Below are positions 37,258 to 50,306 of a stretch of 64,000 nucleotides of DNA, in pieces. The position numbers and the translations under genes were made by a program. How positions within the stretch are numbered: position 1 is the stretch's first letter; each line of letters begins with the position of its first letter. A model generated the notes under the pieces. That model did no database searches and was not told the DNA's origin. It worked only from the letters and a program-made list of their open reading frames with translations. Source of the stretch: Gordionus sp. m RMFG-2023 (lineage: Eukaryota; Nematomorpha; Gordioida; Chordodea; Parachordodidae); contig NC_088775.1 of the NCBI RefSeq assembly GCF_954871325.1, positions 1,473,473 to 1,537,472 on the forward strand, given 5' to 3'.

Positions 37258-37810
37258 TAATATGTGCCTTCCTTGCAATTTTTATTCTAAACCTACGCAT
37301 AAATAAATATCAAAGAAACCCGTTTTCCACATGTATTTTGCAACCGAATATTTAAAAAAAAGCGCTAACCCAATAATCATTTTGTTTTCGTAAGATGATT
37401 ATTTTTCCAAATTTTTTTATTTAACGCCCTCTTATGGATATATATTTGTTAAACTTTAAAATTGAGAAATAAAATTATTAGTTGTAATAAGCTAGTAATA
37501 TATTTTTTATTTCCCCCATTAATTATTTAGTAAAAAAAAAGGATTAAAAATTATTTTATATTTAATAAAAACATTCATCCATTGTACCTTTATAAAAAAT
37601 GTTTTTTGAAAATTCATTTTAAAATACGATATAATATTTATTGATTAATTGCATTTTATCAACGTAGTTTAGCAATGTAGTAATATGTAACTATGATTCA
37701 ATGATGTTGAATTATAAATTAAATTTTTATCTTGATAAATAATGTAAATATAATCTTATAACAACCATTAAATTCATGATGTATAAATTTTTATAAAAAA
37801 AAAATATTAC

Positions 37811-37880
37811 GGCCAGACCCGGGTTCAACACCCGGCCCGGATATATTCAATTTATTTTATCCGGGCCGGGCCTGCATGTC
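37811..37880. repeat. GC-rich inverted-repeat fragment
   Basis: GGCCAGACCCGGGTT and CACCCGGCCCGGATA face TATCCGGGCCGGGCCTGCAT across an AT-rich centre. Similar in character to the GC-rich MITE family at 6463-6795; probably a short relic. Confidence 0.55.
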
Positions 37881-38242
37881 TGTGATATTTATAACAAATA
37901 AAAACCCTTATTTGTATTACATATAAAACTTATATGGTGTGTTAAATAAATACAAGGGTTCAACCCGTTAAAGTATAGCGGTTCGGTAAAAGTTTTGTTC
38001 CATTTCGCACTATTTTGAAATAATTCATATCGTTTCGGGTTCGGTTTATTATTTATAACGGTTATTTTCGGGTTATTCCGGTTAATCGTAAACAATATAT
38101 TTTTTATTAATCATAGAGAAAAATATTTTTAATTTTAATTTTTATAATTTCTCATTTAATTTTACCAGGTAATGTAATAGATTTTTTTTTAAAAAAAATT
38201 AAACTTCGTTAACTTATTTTTAATTGATAAATAAATGAGATA

Positions 38243-38444
<202 letters not shown>

Positions 38445-39779
38445 AATAAATTGAAATTTATACACTATATGTTTAAAAAAAGTGAATTAGAAACGGATAA
38501 CTAAAATATTTTCTAATATTTCAGGATTTGTTAAAAAAGACATTATATCTTGCGTCCGAGATATATATACAGCTGAGCAAAAAAAAACGTCATTTTTCAA
38601 GTTTATTTCTCGTGCTTCTATAGCCTCTACTTTGCTCGTTTTTGCACCATACATTTGATCCACGGGGCATAAAAATCGCCCATTGTAAATTGTTTTACTT
38701 TGTATATATATTTTGCCAAAAAAAAATATAAACTTGGATTATAAAAAACATTTTAATATATCGCGAATTATTTTCCCATTTCATTCTCCGATAAACGTTT
38801 TTCGTGATCATTAATTTTGGAGAGAGCTATATAGTTAAAAAATAATAACAAGTTTTTGCAATATACAAAAAATACTATATTTTAAACTTAAATTATTACC
38901 CATTCTGTCATATTCTATATAAAATGAGAAAATAAACTCTTTTTTTTTTGAATATATATTAATCAATAAGAGATTATTATAAAAACAAGTATATTTATTA
39001 AAAGTGGTCAGTAATTTAATTTTTTATTCTTATTGGTAGAAATTATTTCCCTAAATTATTAGCAAGTATTATCATAAAAGCTAATTGATAACTAATAATA
39101 TATGTTAGAATGAACTTGTTAATTTAGCCGAGAGTAAGTTTTGTTAAGATTATATCTTATCTAACTAACTGATAATTTTTGCTTAATCTCTTTTATAAAT
39201 TGAGTATTTACGTGTTACGTGATCCGTGATAATATTGCGCTTTTTCCCTCTAGCGTTTAAAGTACAACAGAGCTACGCTAGGTTTCCCTCATGTCCATCC
39301 AATTGAAATAATTTAAATTTAGGTATTATAATAGAAAATATACGAGGACGTTTGTGGGCAAGTAAGCACGTACTTGTAACGCACATCAGTTCGAAAAGGG
39401 TTGTTTAAACATCTATAGGCTTAATAAAAAGGAGTGGCACAAAATAAGAACCTATGCCTCAAGAACTACAGTGTAATTTAATTACTTTAAAGGTTGGGAG
39501 GGTGCATAAATTTTAAGTCTAAGATACTATGAAAATCCGGCATTTAAAAAAATATCGTATCCTTTTGAGATCTAATTCATCATAAAAAAAATTTTCTTAG
39601 TAATTGAAATTGACTAGAGGTTTTGATGATAATTTTACAATTTTAAGCCAAAGTCTGGGTTGCTACTTTTCATTTCAAATATCTCTCTTTAATGCAAAAT
39701 TAGATTTATGAATTGTTTCATCACATCTTTAACAGTTTTGTAGTACCATAGAGATTTATTATTCCGCGTACCATTTTCC
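38445..39779. other. gene-free stretch between receptor units
   Basis: AT-rich, no gene seen. ATATACAGCTGAGCAAAAAA near 38567 resembles a Tc1/mariner-type end, without a matching partner. Confidence 0.45.
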
Positions 39780-40765
39780 TTTATACGTGTATGTTATGGC
39801 ATCGTGTAGTGGATTGTGGTCGGAGTTCCCTATTATGTGAGCTGAGAACTTTAATTCTGAGTTTATTTTTATATGTTATGTTAATTGGAGTATGATTTGA
39901 CCTTTTCCCAAAGACTAGGGTTTTGAGATAATTCTTCGGTAAAAAAAAATTCCAATGATTGTCCGGAGGCAAGAGGCAGTTATCTATGAAGGATTGCAGT
40001 CTCCTGATAGCTGACTTATCTATTTCCCATACGTCTCCACCAAAAATAGTAATATTAAGATAATCATTGAGTTAAAGATTCTTAATATGGCGAACACTGA
40101 GATCTCCTTAGTTTTCCGTATTTTCATATTCATATAAAAAGCACCCCCTCGCCTTTTGTATTTTGTATTTTGATTTTCATTTCCTCTTTGGCAGCTGCCT
40201 TTATCAGCTAACGTTACACCTAACTATTTAATTTTGTCTACGATTTTAACTACATTACCTCTAACGGTAAGATTTTCGGGCGGAGGTGCATTTGGGGAGG
40301 AGTGAATAAATGTCTTGTTAAAATTTATCACTAGCTCAACTCTTTGACTCAAAATCTCTAGTAGAAAGAGTAAGCTTTTGGTTTCATCTATATACTCTTG
40401 GAAATAAACCACTATGTCATCTGCATACGATATTATTCTATTTACAAAACGTGTAGTATCATTAGACCCAAAATCAAAACTAGATCAGCTGCACCCAGTG
40501 CTTCTTTTATGACTTTATATATTATAATATCGAACAGGAAGTGGCGATAAAGTATAACCTTGTTTTACCTCCCTTTTTTTTATTCTTAAGAAAGGGGATG
40601 TTTTATCGTTTATTTTGAAATATGCAACCAATTTAGAATACTGATTATTCAGGATAAGAATGATGTTGGGTTCAATCTCACACTCTCACAGCGTTTCCCA
40701 TAGAGCATCATGGTTTGACACCATCCCTCTGCTAAAATCGACAAATGTAAAGTATGCAGGTAATT
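39780..40765 (-). mobile_element. 5'-truncated LINE reverse-transcriptase fragment
   Basis: Read on the minus strand, about 40760-40690 gives FTFVDFSRGMVSNHDALWETL-like RT motif A (FVDFSR, then ALWETL). Next come LILNNQYSKLVAYFKIND and VKQGYTLSPL (the QG..LSPL motif), then IISYADDIVVYF with the YADD active site near 40430, and C-terminal sequence ending TTRCHNIHV at 39781. The order is that of a Jockey/CR1/L1-type RT; the clade cannot be named by eye. Several stops and frame changes show it is dead. The part before motif A is absent, as expected for target-primed insertion. Confidence 0.8.
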
Positions 40766-40852
40766 TGTATTTACAGCATTTTCGTACAGTTATTTTTGGG
40801 GGCTAGTATTGGCTATGGTAAATTTTTATTTGACCCACAAATACTCCTTCTC

Positions 40853-40893
40853 GTCAAATTATGGCGGGAGGATGTTCCGTTATCAAGTTTCAT
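40853..40893 (-). pseudogene. class A GPCR, copy 4 remnant (start only)
   Basis: Codes MKLDNGTSSRHNLT, matching the first 14 residues of the intact receptor (MKLDNETFSRHNLT). About 80 bp of upstream sequence is conserved (GATGTTTTCTAACTTT on the plus strand). Homology stops at about 40853, just before the LINE fragment. Confidence 0.8.
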
Positions 40894-41390
40894 TTTTTTT
40901 TCTAGATGTTTTCTAACTTTAAAAAGATTAAAAATAACGAATGTTTTATTTATTCTCATTTTCGAGAAAATAAAGGATAAAATTAATTCTAAACCACCCT
41001 TCCCCCCCTCTACACACACACACATCTGATAATGGCATTAAAATCAGAAAATGGCGTTTCTCGCAAATTATATTTAAAATATTTTTTTTACCTTCATCTG
41101 ATGACACATGGTGTTGTTTGGCTCAGCCGAAAACTCAGCCAGTTTTTGAGCCAAAAATTCGGCTTGAGATTTTTCCGTCTACCCATCTTATTTCTTATTT
41201 TATTTTTACAAGTTTCTAATTACGTGATTATCTCAAATTTTTAAAAAAATTTTTTTATATAAAATTTTAAAACTCCTACACTCCTAAGGAGTTTTTAAAA
41301 ATGAAATTGAAATTGTTATTTATTAATGAAGTGCTTTTTTCTTTAAATTAAAAAATTTCCTAGTTTGATTTATGTATTATAAAACCTATA

Positions 41391-41690
41391 CGGTGTTGTG
41401 TTAAATAGATCGATTTAAAGAAAAACCGGTTAATCCAATCTTTCTCTCTTTCTTTTCTTTTCTTTTCTTTTCTTTTCTTTTCTTTTCTTTTCTTTTCTTT
41501 TCTTTTCTTTTTCTTTTCTTTTCTTTTCTTTTCTTTTCTTTTCTTTTCTTTTCTTTTCTTTTCTTTTCTTTTCTTTTCTTTTCTTTTCTTTTCTTTTCTT
41601 TCTTTTTTAGCCAAAAATATTTCCAAAAACCCTCGAGGATACACCTTAAAGTAAAAATCTCTAAAGTTGCCTAAATAATTTTTTGGGTAA
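41391..41690. mobile_element. MITE, TAGTGTTGTTAAAC family, split by a microsatellite
   Basis: Left end CGGTGTTGTGTTAAATAG and GGTTAATCCAATC; right part TAGCCAAAAATATTTCC and CTCTAAAGTTGCC. The (TTTTC)n array lies between them at the place of the family's ATATTTTAGCC block. Upstream of receptor copy 4. Confidence 0.65.
41441..41607 (+). repeat. (TTTTC)n pentanucleotide microsatellite
   Basis: About 165 bp of TTTTC units with one slip. It has grown inside a MITE copy. Frames across it read as KRKEK repeats and are artefacts. Confidence 0.97.
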
Positions 41691-42910
41691 TTTATTAAAA
41701 ATAAAATTGATTATTTTAATTTAAATTAATGTCAAAAAATATACATTTGATTCAATAATTGTATTAAAGAACGAAAGCAAATAAATATAAATATACAATT
41801 TAAATGAGGTTTTTCAATCATCTGTCCCAAAAAATTAAAATCCCTCTAAATCTGTAAAGAAATTATTATAGGTTTTTCTTTGGTAATCTGCATTCCCATG
41901 CATATAAACAGGGTTGAGAAAGATTGGAATAATCCTTAGTAGACCCAAGTTTGATAGACTTATATCTATAAACCTATGCCCTAACATATAAATTTACTTA
42001 TTACTAGCAAATTTGGTCAATTGAATATGTATAAGTAACCGGTTTTGGACTCGGCATTCGGGTGAAGTCATAATATTTTCTAAATAACTTTCTAGGATAT
42101 ACTTAACACGTAAATGTAAGAGTTTTTGATCACTAACGCCAGCAATGTGTGCCTTTACAATTTTTCTATTATTTTACGATTTCTTAAACCTACTTCATAA
42201 TAAATATCAAAAAAACCTTTTTTTTTAAATTTAATTTTTAGGTTTTCCACATGTATTTACATTTAAATATAAAAAATAAAGAGCTAAACAATAATCATTT
42301 TTTGATTTTCCATAAGATGATATTTTTCTACGCATTTAACGCCCTCTTATGGAGATATATTTGTTAAAATTTATAAATGAGAGTTTGTAATAAGCTAATA
42401 AAAATATATTACTTTTTCCCAAATTAATAATAAAATAAACAATAAGAATTTTGTTTATATTCCTTTAAAAATTTTTTTTTTAAATGGCATGTGCATATAA
42501 ATTTAGTTGAACTTTTAGCATTTTCTGTGGTAAAATAGTTCTATTTGGTCTCTAGGTTAATACATTATCAAATATGATCACATTAAAAAACTATTGTTGA
42601 AATTACTCAAACATTAAAATGTAACCACATTAATATATAAATTTTTTTAAAAAATTGTTTATTTAATTTATTCTTATAATTTACGATATCCAAAGTGTAT
42701 ACAAAATCAAGGCGACAAAAATTTAATGAATCAAATTAATAAAATTAAATTAAGTTACATATGATGAATATTCGACTTTAATTATTTACCACAAGGAATT
42801 TAATATTTTTCATTATTTTTATGTAAATATTTTTAAGCATTTTTATTATAAAAAAACAATTTTTTAAACATACAGAAATTCCCTAATAAAACGAACTTCT
42901 TCTGAATAGT

Positions 42911-44902
42911 CTAATGACCTGAAAGCTCTATTAACCTAAATGCCGGTCTTGCAGCAGGCGAGACAGAATTCCTAAATATTTTCAATTTCCGGATAAGTGT
43001 GTTGAATAATCCCAGCATACATGAGTTACTCACGCTTCGCATGAAAATGAAGTAAATGTAAATATTGGTCGAGTAATTAAAGCTTTCTAGAAAATGTATC
43101 CATTCTCCTGAGATTCTCATCCTTCGGTTATTACGTACTAGCACATAATTCACGACCATGGGGAAAAAGCTAACTAATTTAAAACCGGACAAACATATGA
43201 GCAACCTTAGAGTACGATTTGCTTTCTTCAGTAGAACTAGTAGAGAGAGGTTGGTACTATTCATTCAATTCACCAAATTCTTTACGGCGGCCCTGAAGCT
43301 AATAGTCACTATTACCTGTCATAAATTTTTTTCAAAAATAAAAGAAAAATTAGGTATAATCAGGGAAACTATGGCGAAAACTTTTACATTGATTAACATC
43401 AATGTTGGTGCAATTAGCTTAGTAGCGCCCAAAAATGACTGTAAAAAAACGAAGCTAAGTATTTCACCATTTAAAATTTTTTATTGTAAAAGATAAGTTA
43501 TATTTAGTAAAGATAGGAAGATTTGTGAGAACATTGAGGGTATTCTGAAGGAATATGGGAACGGATACCATCAAGATCGTGGACTGAATCTCGATAAAAT
43601 GAAATGATAGCCTATACTCCTAACATCTTCAGAAGTAAATTGAGAGCGCAGAGTGAGAAATTTTGAGGGAATACTAAAGTAATGGCTGTTGGTATGGTGT
43701 TTTTGATATGATTCGTTTTTTTTTTGAAATCAAAAAAAAATCTATATTAAAATTTGTACAAACTAAAAGTAGTTTAAAAGCAAGGTAACGAGAAATTTAC
43801 AGTAAGGGTTATGGGTGCTAGAGGTCCGCCATGAGCGAATTAAGAAATGATCTTCTGTGAATGATTTAAAATTGAGAGATTGAGTTCTTAAACGTTCTAT
43901 TTATATACTAAAACCTGTCTAATTTGGATTATCGATAATTCAGGCATCTGCCTAATATGAACAAAATTTGAGGCCCCTATTATTTACAAATGTCATAATA
44001 AATTAGGTAAACTGTCTCAGTTGGGCAAAGGTTTGTTGTCCCAATGGTGTGCAAATTAGACAGGTTTCACTCTGTATAATTTTATTTGTTAAAACCAAAC
44101 CTACCCCCCCCCCCCCCATCAAAATAAGGTAATTTAAATATTTAACCAAAATTAACTCATAAAATTTTGCCCAATTTATTTTGCTTTTCACAAATATATA
44201 TAATATTACTAAAACAATTACCATCATTAGGAACAAAATTATTTCGAAGAAAACTTCCTGGTAAATATTGTTGAATGTGCCAGGGCCTGCTTCTAAGCGG
44301 TGATGTAATTTGTAGTGGAAAATTACATCCTCTAGGCGCGTTATATTCGACTTGATGTTAACAAAGTCGACCCAGACATGGAAATAATTGTAATAAACTG
44401 GAAAGATTATTGTCACGGTTATGGTTACAATAATTGTCATCAAATATTTCATATTCCCAACCACGTAATATTTCCGGTGCCAATGGAAGCAACCTAGAAT
44501 CGTATATCGCTCCAGGCTCATCGTCACGATCAATAAGACGTTGAATAACTTTAAAGTACTAATCAGGGCCTTTATAAAGTGGTTCAAGCATGAGTACAAG
44601 AGCATAGCAAATAAGGAAATTTGAAATATCACTAAAACCTCGTTGAATACCGATATCGCGAAATCGCAAAAATTAACGCAAAAATTGGTGACGCTGATCA
44701 ACCTCAGCAGAATAAATAAAAACTGGGAATTCCGTCTTTCGAGACTTACCATGGAGGCCAAGAAAAGGGCTTTGCCTAACATCCCGTGAACCGTGAGAGA
44801 ATATATCCCAGGTTTTAGAAAAAATGTGATGCCATATTTCGATTCGTTGAAATTCCCTTCCATCAAATCATGGGGAAAGAATGATTCGATGTCGGATTTC
44901 AT
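42911..44902 (-). pseudogene. class A GPCR, copy 2 (probable pseudogene)
   Basis: Exon 1 (44902 to 44222, 681 nt, the same length as in the intact copy) codes MKSDIESFFPHDLMEGNF through TM1-TM5, with SLERY after TM3 and NMKYLMTIIVTITVTIIF as TM4. Exon 2 (43315 to 42911) follows acceptor GACAG and codes TM6, TM7 and a tail ending FRLIELSGH. The 906-nt intron has GT..AG ends. In exon 2 the third intracellular loop has TGA (43267-43265) where the intact copy has CGA, and the TM1 Asn of the GN pair is Lys (MLGKALF). The product would end before TM6. A read-through or 5-TM role cannot be excluded, but decay is likelier. Confidence 0.8.
43913..44060 (+). repeat. dispersed repeat, diverged copy 3
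   Basis: AACCTGTCTAATTTGGATTA, CGATAATTCAGGCATCTGCC and CTAATATGAACAAAATTTGA resemble 33655-33770 (TGTCTAATTTAGGCTCCCGA, TAATTTGACCAGAATTTGGA). It lies in the intron of receptor copy 2 and is absent from the copy 3 intron. Confidence 0.5.
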
Positions 44903-44985
44903 TTTTTTTTATTCTCGCGATTTTCTAACTTAAAAGTTTAAAAAAATAAATAATTATTTATTTACAATTTTAACATGTGTTATTT

Positions 44986-45324
44986 CCAATGACATATAAT
45001 AATACCTAGACTGACAATTCATTCATTAAAAGTGAACATCAATACAAATCAGCTAGAGACGCCATCTTGGTTACTGTAATAAATATTAAAATTTTAAACG
45101 AGAGCCTAATTTTATATTATATCTGATGCAAACTTTATTAAAGAATTGCCTGATCATCGAGATAATAAGAAAGTAAGTTATCAATTTGATATTAGTTTTT
45201 AACATGAAAATAATTATTATAAAGGTTACCAAAATAGCGGGTCCAGCTGATTTGCTTTTAACGACGCTTAAAAATGCATTTTAATGAATGAATCGTCAGT
45301 CTAGGTATTATTATATGTCATTGG
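44986..45324. mobile_element. MITE with long TIRs, CCAATGACATATAATAATACC family
   Basis: The ends are long inverted repeats: CCAATGACATATAATAATAC and CTAGACTGACAATTCATTC on the left, with the same words (GACGATTCATTC) inverted on the right. Similarity continues for about 85 bp through a GCGTCGTTAAAAGCAAATCA-like block. TTATTT flanks both ends, a possible 6-bp target duplication. 339 bp, non-coding. Present only upstream of receptor copy 2. Confidence 0.85.
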
Positions 45325-45860
45325 TTATTTCTCACTTTCTAGGATATCAAACATTAATTTATATATCTAATAAAAAAATTAAAAAATAAATTTTCCCTCT
45401 TATTATTTTATGAAAATACAAATAAATATATATATAAACGTCCTACAATTTGTAGTATCTGATAATCGCATTTGGACATTAAACAAAACAACAATATAAA
45501 AAATATTGACGTTTTTGGCAAATTATGCTTCAAAAAAAAAACATATTTTTCTCGTGTTTCTTCACTTCACCTTAAGACTTCATGCCGTTGGTAGGGAAAT
45601 TCCCCCATTTTCAGATTTTTCCGTCTAAAAATTACTTGATTATTTTCGAAATTTTAATCATTAATAAAAAAATATATACAAAAATTTCAAAAATTTAAAA
45701 TTTAAGATGCTTATAATTGAATAAATCAAGTCTTATATCTCCTATAGTATTTAGTATTTTATTTTAAAAAAAAATGATGAAAATGAAATTATTTTTTTAT
45801 AGAAGTTTTTTTTGTTTTGTTATATAACCCTAATTTGGGAAATTATTTATAAAACCTATA

Positions 45861-46060
45861 TGGCGTGTTTAAATGATTCGATTTTAAAAAAGATACGGCT
45901 AATTCCAATATTTTAATCCTAATATATTGCCCCAAGTCCTGGAGAATACGTTAATAGATGTCCGAAGAATCTTTCTGACGTCATGAGCAAAAAAATCTCT
46001 AAAGTTGCGTAATAAATTTTTGGGCTAAAATATTAGGGTTAGAACTGCTTAACAACGCTA
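45861..46060. mobile_element. MITE, TAGTGTTGTTAAAC family, upstream of receptor copy 2
   Basis: Left end TGGCGTGTTTAAATGATTCG, middle TCATGAGCAAAAAAATCTCT, right arm GGGCTAAAATATTAGGG, right terminus CTGCTTAACAACGCTA. Confidence 0.7.
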
Positions 46061-46110
46061 CATGTTATGGTGCATAGCCGAGCGACAAAGTTCTGTCGTT
46101 GAAACCTGTA
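46061..46110 (+). repeat. tRNA-like (SINE-head-like) fragment
   Basis: GCATAGCCGAGCGACAAAG resembles a tRNA A box with its D-loop, followed by TTCTGTCGTTGAAACC. A matching sequence lies at 57612-57690. No B box is clear here and no cloverleaf closes, so it is not a tRNA gene. Confidence 0.35.
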
Positions 46111-46572
46111 AAAAAATTTTTATGAGGATTTATTTTCTTTCAATAGCAATTAAAAAAGCAAGATTAAAAATGGTGGATCTTGTGGAGGACTTGACAAGCA
46201 CGAAAAGGGACATTATAAATTCGCGGAAGCTGAGCTTGTCTCGGTTCAGGAGAGGAATCTATTTGTCACATTTTCTAATATTCAGTGTCACTGGTCTTAT
46301 CATTTTTAAACAGCTAACTGTTTAGCACGAGACTATACAGAGTAAGCTGACTAGACAGCTGACGGGTCTGTATATCTTTTCCTATTAAACAAACTAATAG
46401 TAAAGAGGATTATTTAGATATAAGTATACCGTTCATGGCAACTGTATCCTGGACGAAAAGTTCTAGAAATGGAGTTCAGGGTATTCATTATATTAAAAAA
46501 AAAGATTCAAAATTATATAAATATATACCAATTACCTTTAAAATACGGGAATATGAGAAATCACGAAAATAG

Positions 46573-46727
46573 GTGAGCAAAAATTTATAATGCGCAAAGT
46601 TTAGAAATATACAAATATAGTGAGCAGACGATAAAATTTATAATGCGCAAAGTCTAGAAATATACACAAATATAGTGATCAGACGATAAAATTTATAATG
46701 CGCAAACGCTAGAAATATACAAATATT
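46573..46727 (+). repeat. 55-bp tandem repeat, about 2.7 copies
   Basis: The unit contains GATAAAATTTATAATGCGCA, AAGTCTAGAAATATAC and ACAAATATAGTGATCAGAC. Units start near 46573 (partial), 46620 and 46675 and differ at a few positions. Confidence 0.9.
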
Positions 46728-46826
46728 TTATTGATATATATATATATATAAATAACATAATAACACTTATTTAAATTTTTATTTAAAATTTTTATTCCTC
46801 AAAAGGTTCGCCCACTGAGACATTAA

Positions 46827-47350
46827 CAGGGCCGTAGCCACAGGGAGGGTGGGTCTTGGTACCCAAACTCGGCCCTTCGGATAAATTTTGAACCTCAAAA
46901 ATGGCCGCAAAATTTTAAAAAAATTATTAATTATTAAATTTTAACTCGCAATTAACCACAATTAAATCTAGATTCTGGTACCTTAAATTGTTATTACATT
47001 AAATCAATATTCGATTTGTTACTACTTTTTAGCATAGAGGAGCTACCTTTTCGTTGGACTAGTTTTTAGGGCCCAACAAACCAGACCCCCAGAAAAAATC
47101 TTTGGCCCCCATAAATGACCCCCAAATATTTTTAAAAAAAATGGACCGCTATAACATGAAAGCTCAAAAGCCTATTAAAATTCAATAACGATTTGGCGCG
47201 ATAAAGATCTTAATATAAATAAGGAAGCTAGATAAAAACAATTCTGGTAAGCCAACAAATTGACCATAATCGTTATTACCTTAAATCAAAATTCGATTCT
47301 GATGTTGTTTCTTAGCATATAAAAGCTATCTTTTCGTTGGGCCAGTTTCA
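46827..47350. repeat. hAT-like end and an internal direct duplication
   Basis: CAGGGCCGTAGCCACAGGG at 46827 looks like a hAT terminal repeat, with no inverted partner seen. Downstream, 46976-47070 and 47242-47350 are diverged direct copies sharing TTATTACCTTAAATCAAAAT-like, TTCGATT, TTTTTAGCATA-like and CTTTTCGTTGG words. Non-coding. Confidence 0.5.
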
Positions 47351-47937
47351 ACAAAAAAATTAGGGTTAGCTGCAAATAGATGAAAGCACATAATTTTTAT
47401 TCCTTCTGGATTATTCGTAGCAATATTCTACATACACCATCCAATATAAAAGATCCTTTAATCAGTTATAATTATAAGATAAATATATTCCCAAAAAATG
47501 CTCAATCTACATCACCCCAAAAATTCGAAACGAAGTCCAATCTATGATGGCGGATATGGTGCTGGCTGGAATATATATCAGAAAAAATATAACAGTCTCA
47601 AGGCTGATGAGATCAAAGCTCTAAGAAAATTTAGTAGGAATCATTAATTTACAATGTCTTTCTGCCGAAGGCATAATTAACTGTATTTTAAAGCAATTTA
47701 AATGATTTATTTATTATTCAATAATTAAATCATGGTGACAAAGATTTAACGAATATAATTACGAAAATTTGAAATTAAAATAAATGTTACAATATGAATA
47801 TTTGACTCTAATTATTTACTCCAAAAAAAATAATATTATTTTTCATAATTTTCGTTCAATGAGTATACAAATTTTTAAAAATTAAGGATCTCAAAAAAAA
47901 TGTGAGTTTCCTAGAAAAGGAGTGACTTCTGAATTCT

Positions 47938-49639
<1,702 letters not shown>

Positions 49640-50113
49640 TCTTTTTTTTAGATGTTTTCTAACTTGAAAAAATTAAAAATATAGAAATATTTTATTTATG
49701 ATTCAACACATGTTATTTTCAATTCGTGAATAACCTCCCACCTCCCCAACCTCACCTTCCCCACTATCTACCCAAATTGTCAGTATCGCAAATCAGAAAA
49801 TGGCGTTTTTCGCACATTTGAAAAATTTTTTTTTTACTTTCAGCTGATGACACATGCCATGGAATAGTGAAATTCCAACATTAAGATTTTTCCGACTTAC
49901 CTATTTTATTTCTTCCTTATTTTATATAATTTTCCAATATAAAAATGTTTTTTAAGAGTACAAGACCATTTTTCAAAATTTTTAAAAACAGTATTTATCA
50001 TTAATAAAAATTTTTTAAAAAAAAAAATTGAACGAAATTGTTAATTATTAATGAAGTTTTTCTTTAAAATAAAAATTTTTTTCCCCTAATTTGATTGATG
50101 TATACAACTTATA

Positions 50114-50306
50114 TGGTGTGATTGTTAAACGGCTCAATAAACGGCTAACTCAATATTTCATCCAAAATATTATGCAATTCTAAAAGATTTGATCAAAGAT
50201 GGCACATAGAATTTGGCATCTATCGGCGAAATATCGGCGCTTAGGCAATACTTTCCTGACTACTATGTCGTATTAGCCGTTTTTAAAAATCGGCTCAATT
50301 CGAGCC
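50114..50306. mobile_element. MITE, TAGTGTTGTTAAAC family, upstream of receptor copy 3
   Basis: Left end TGGTGTGATTGTTAAACGGC, arms GGCTAACTCAATATTTCAT and GTCGTATTAGCCGTTTTT, ending TCGAGCC. A further left end of the same family (GGTGTTGTTAAATAGTTC) starts at once at 50307, so a second copy is truncated or inserted here. Confidence 0.7.

Larger units (their letters stand above)
34505..37945 (-). repeat. receptor duplication unit 1
   Basis: A segment shared with 42655-46060 and 47700-50560/56415-57436. Shared blocks include the 3' flank (34505-34670, with AAAATTTGAAATTAAA and TTTGACTTTAATTATTTACC), the gene, about 80 bp upstream of ATG, and a distal block with TTTAACGCCCTCTTATGGAT at 37420. 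A private (CTTT)n expansion lies at 37164-37257. Confidence 0.75.
42655..46060 (-). repeat. receptor duplication unit 2
   Basis: Includes the conserved 3' flank (about 42655-42800), the gene copy 42911-44902, the conserved upstream block near 44905-44985, and the upstream MITE at 45861-46060. The intron shares about 200 bp with the intron of copy 3 (TACCATCAAGATCGTGGA, AACATCTTCAGAA). Confidence 0.78.

Noticed and set aside
46062-46325. 87-codon plus-strand frame
   Set aside because: It begins in the tRNA-like fragment and MITE border, has no homologue I recognise, and lies in non-coding receptor flank.
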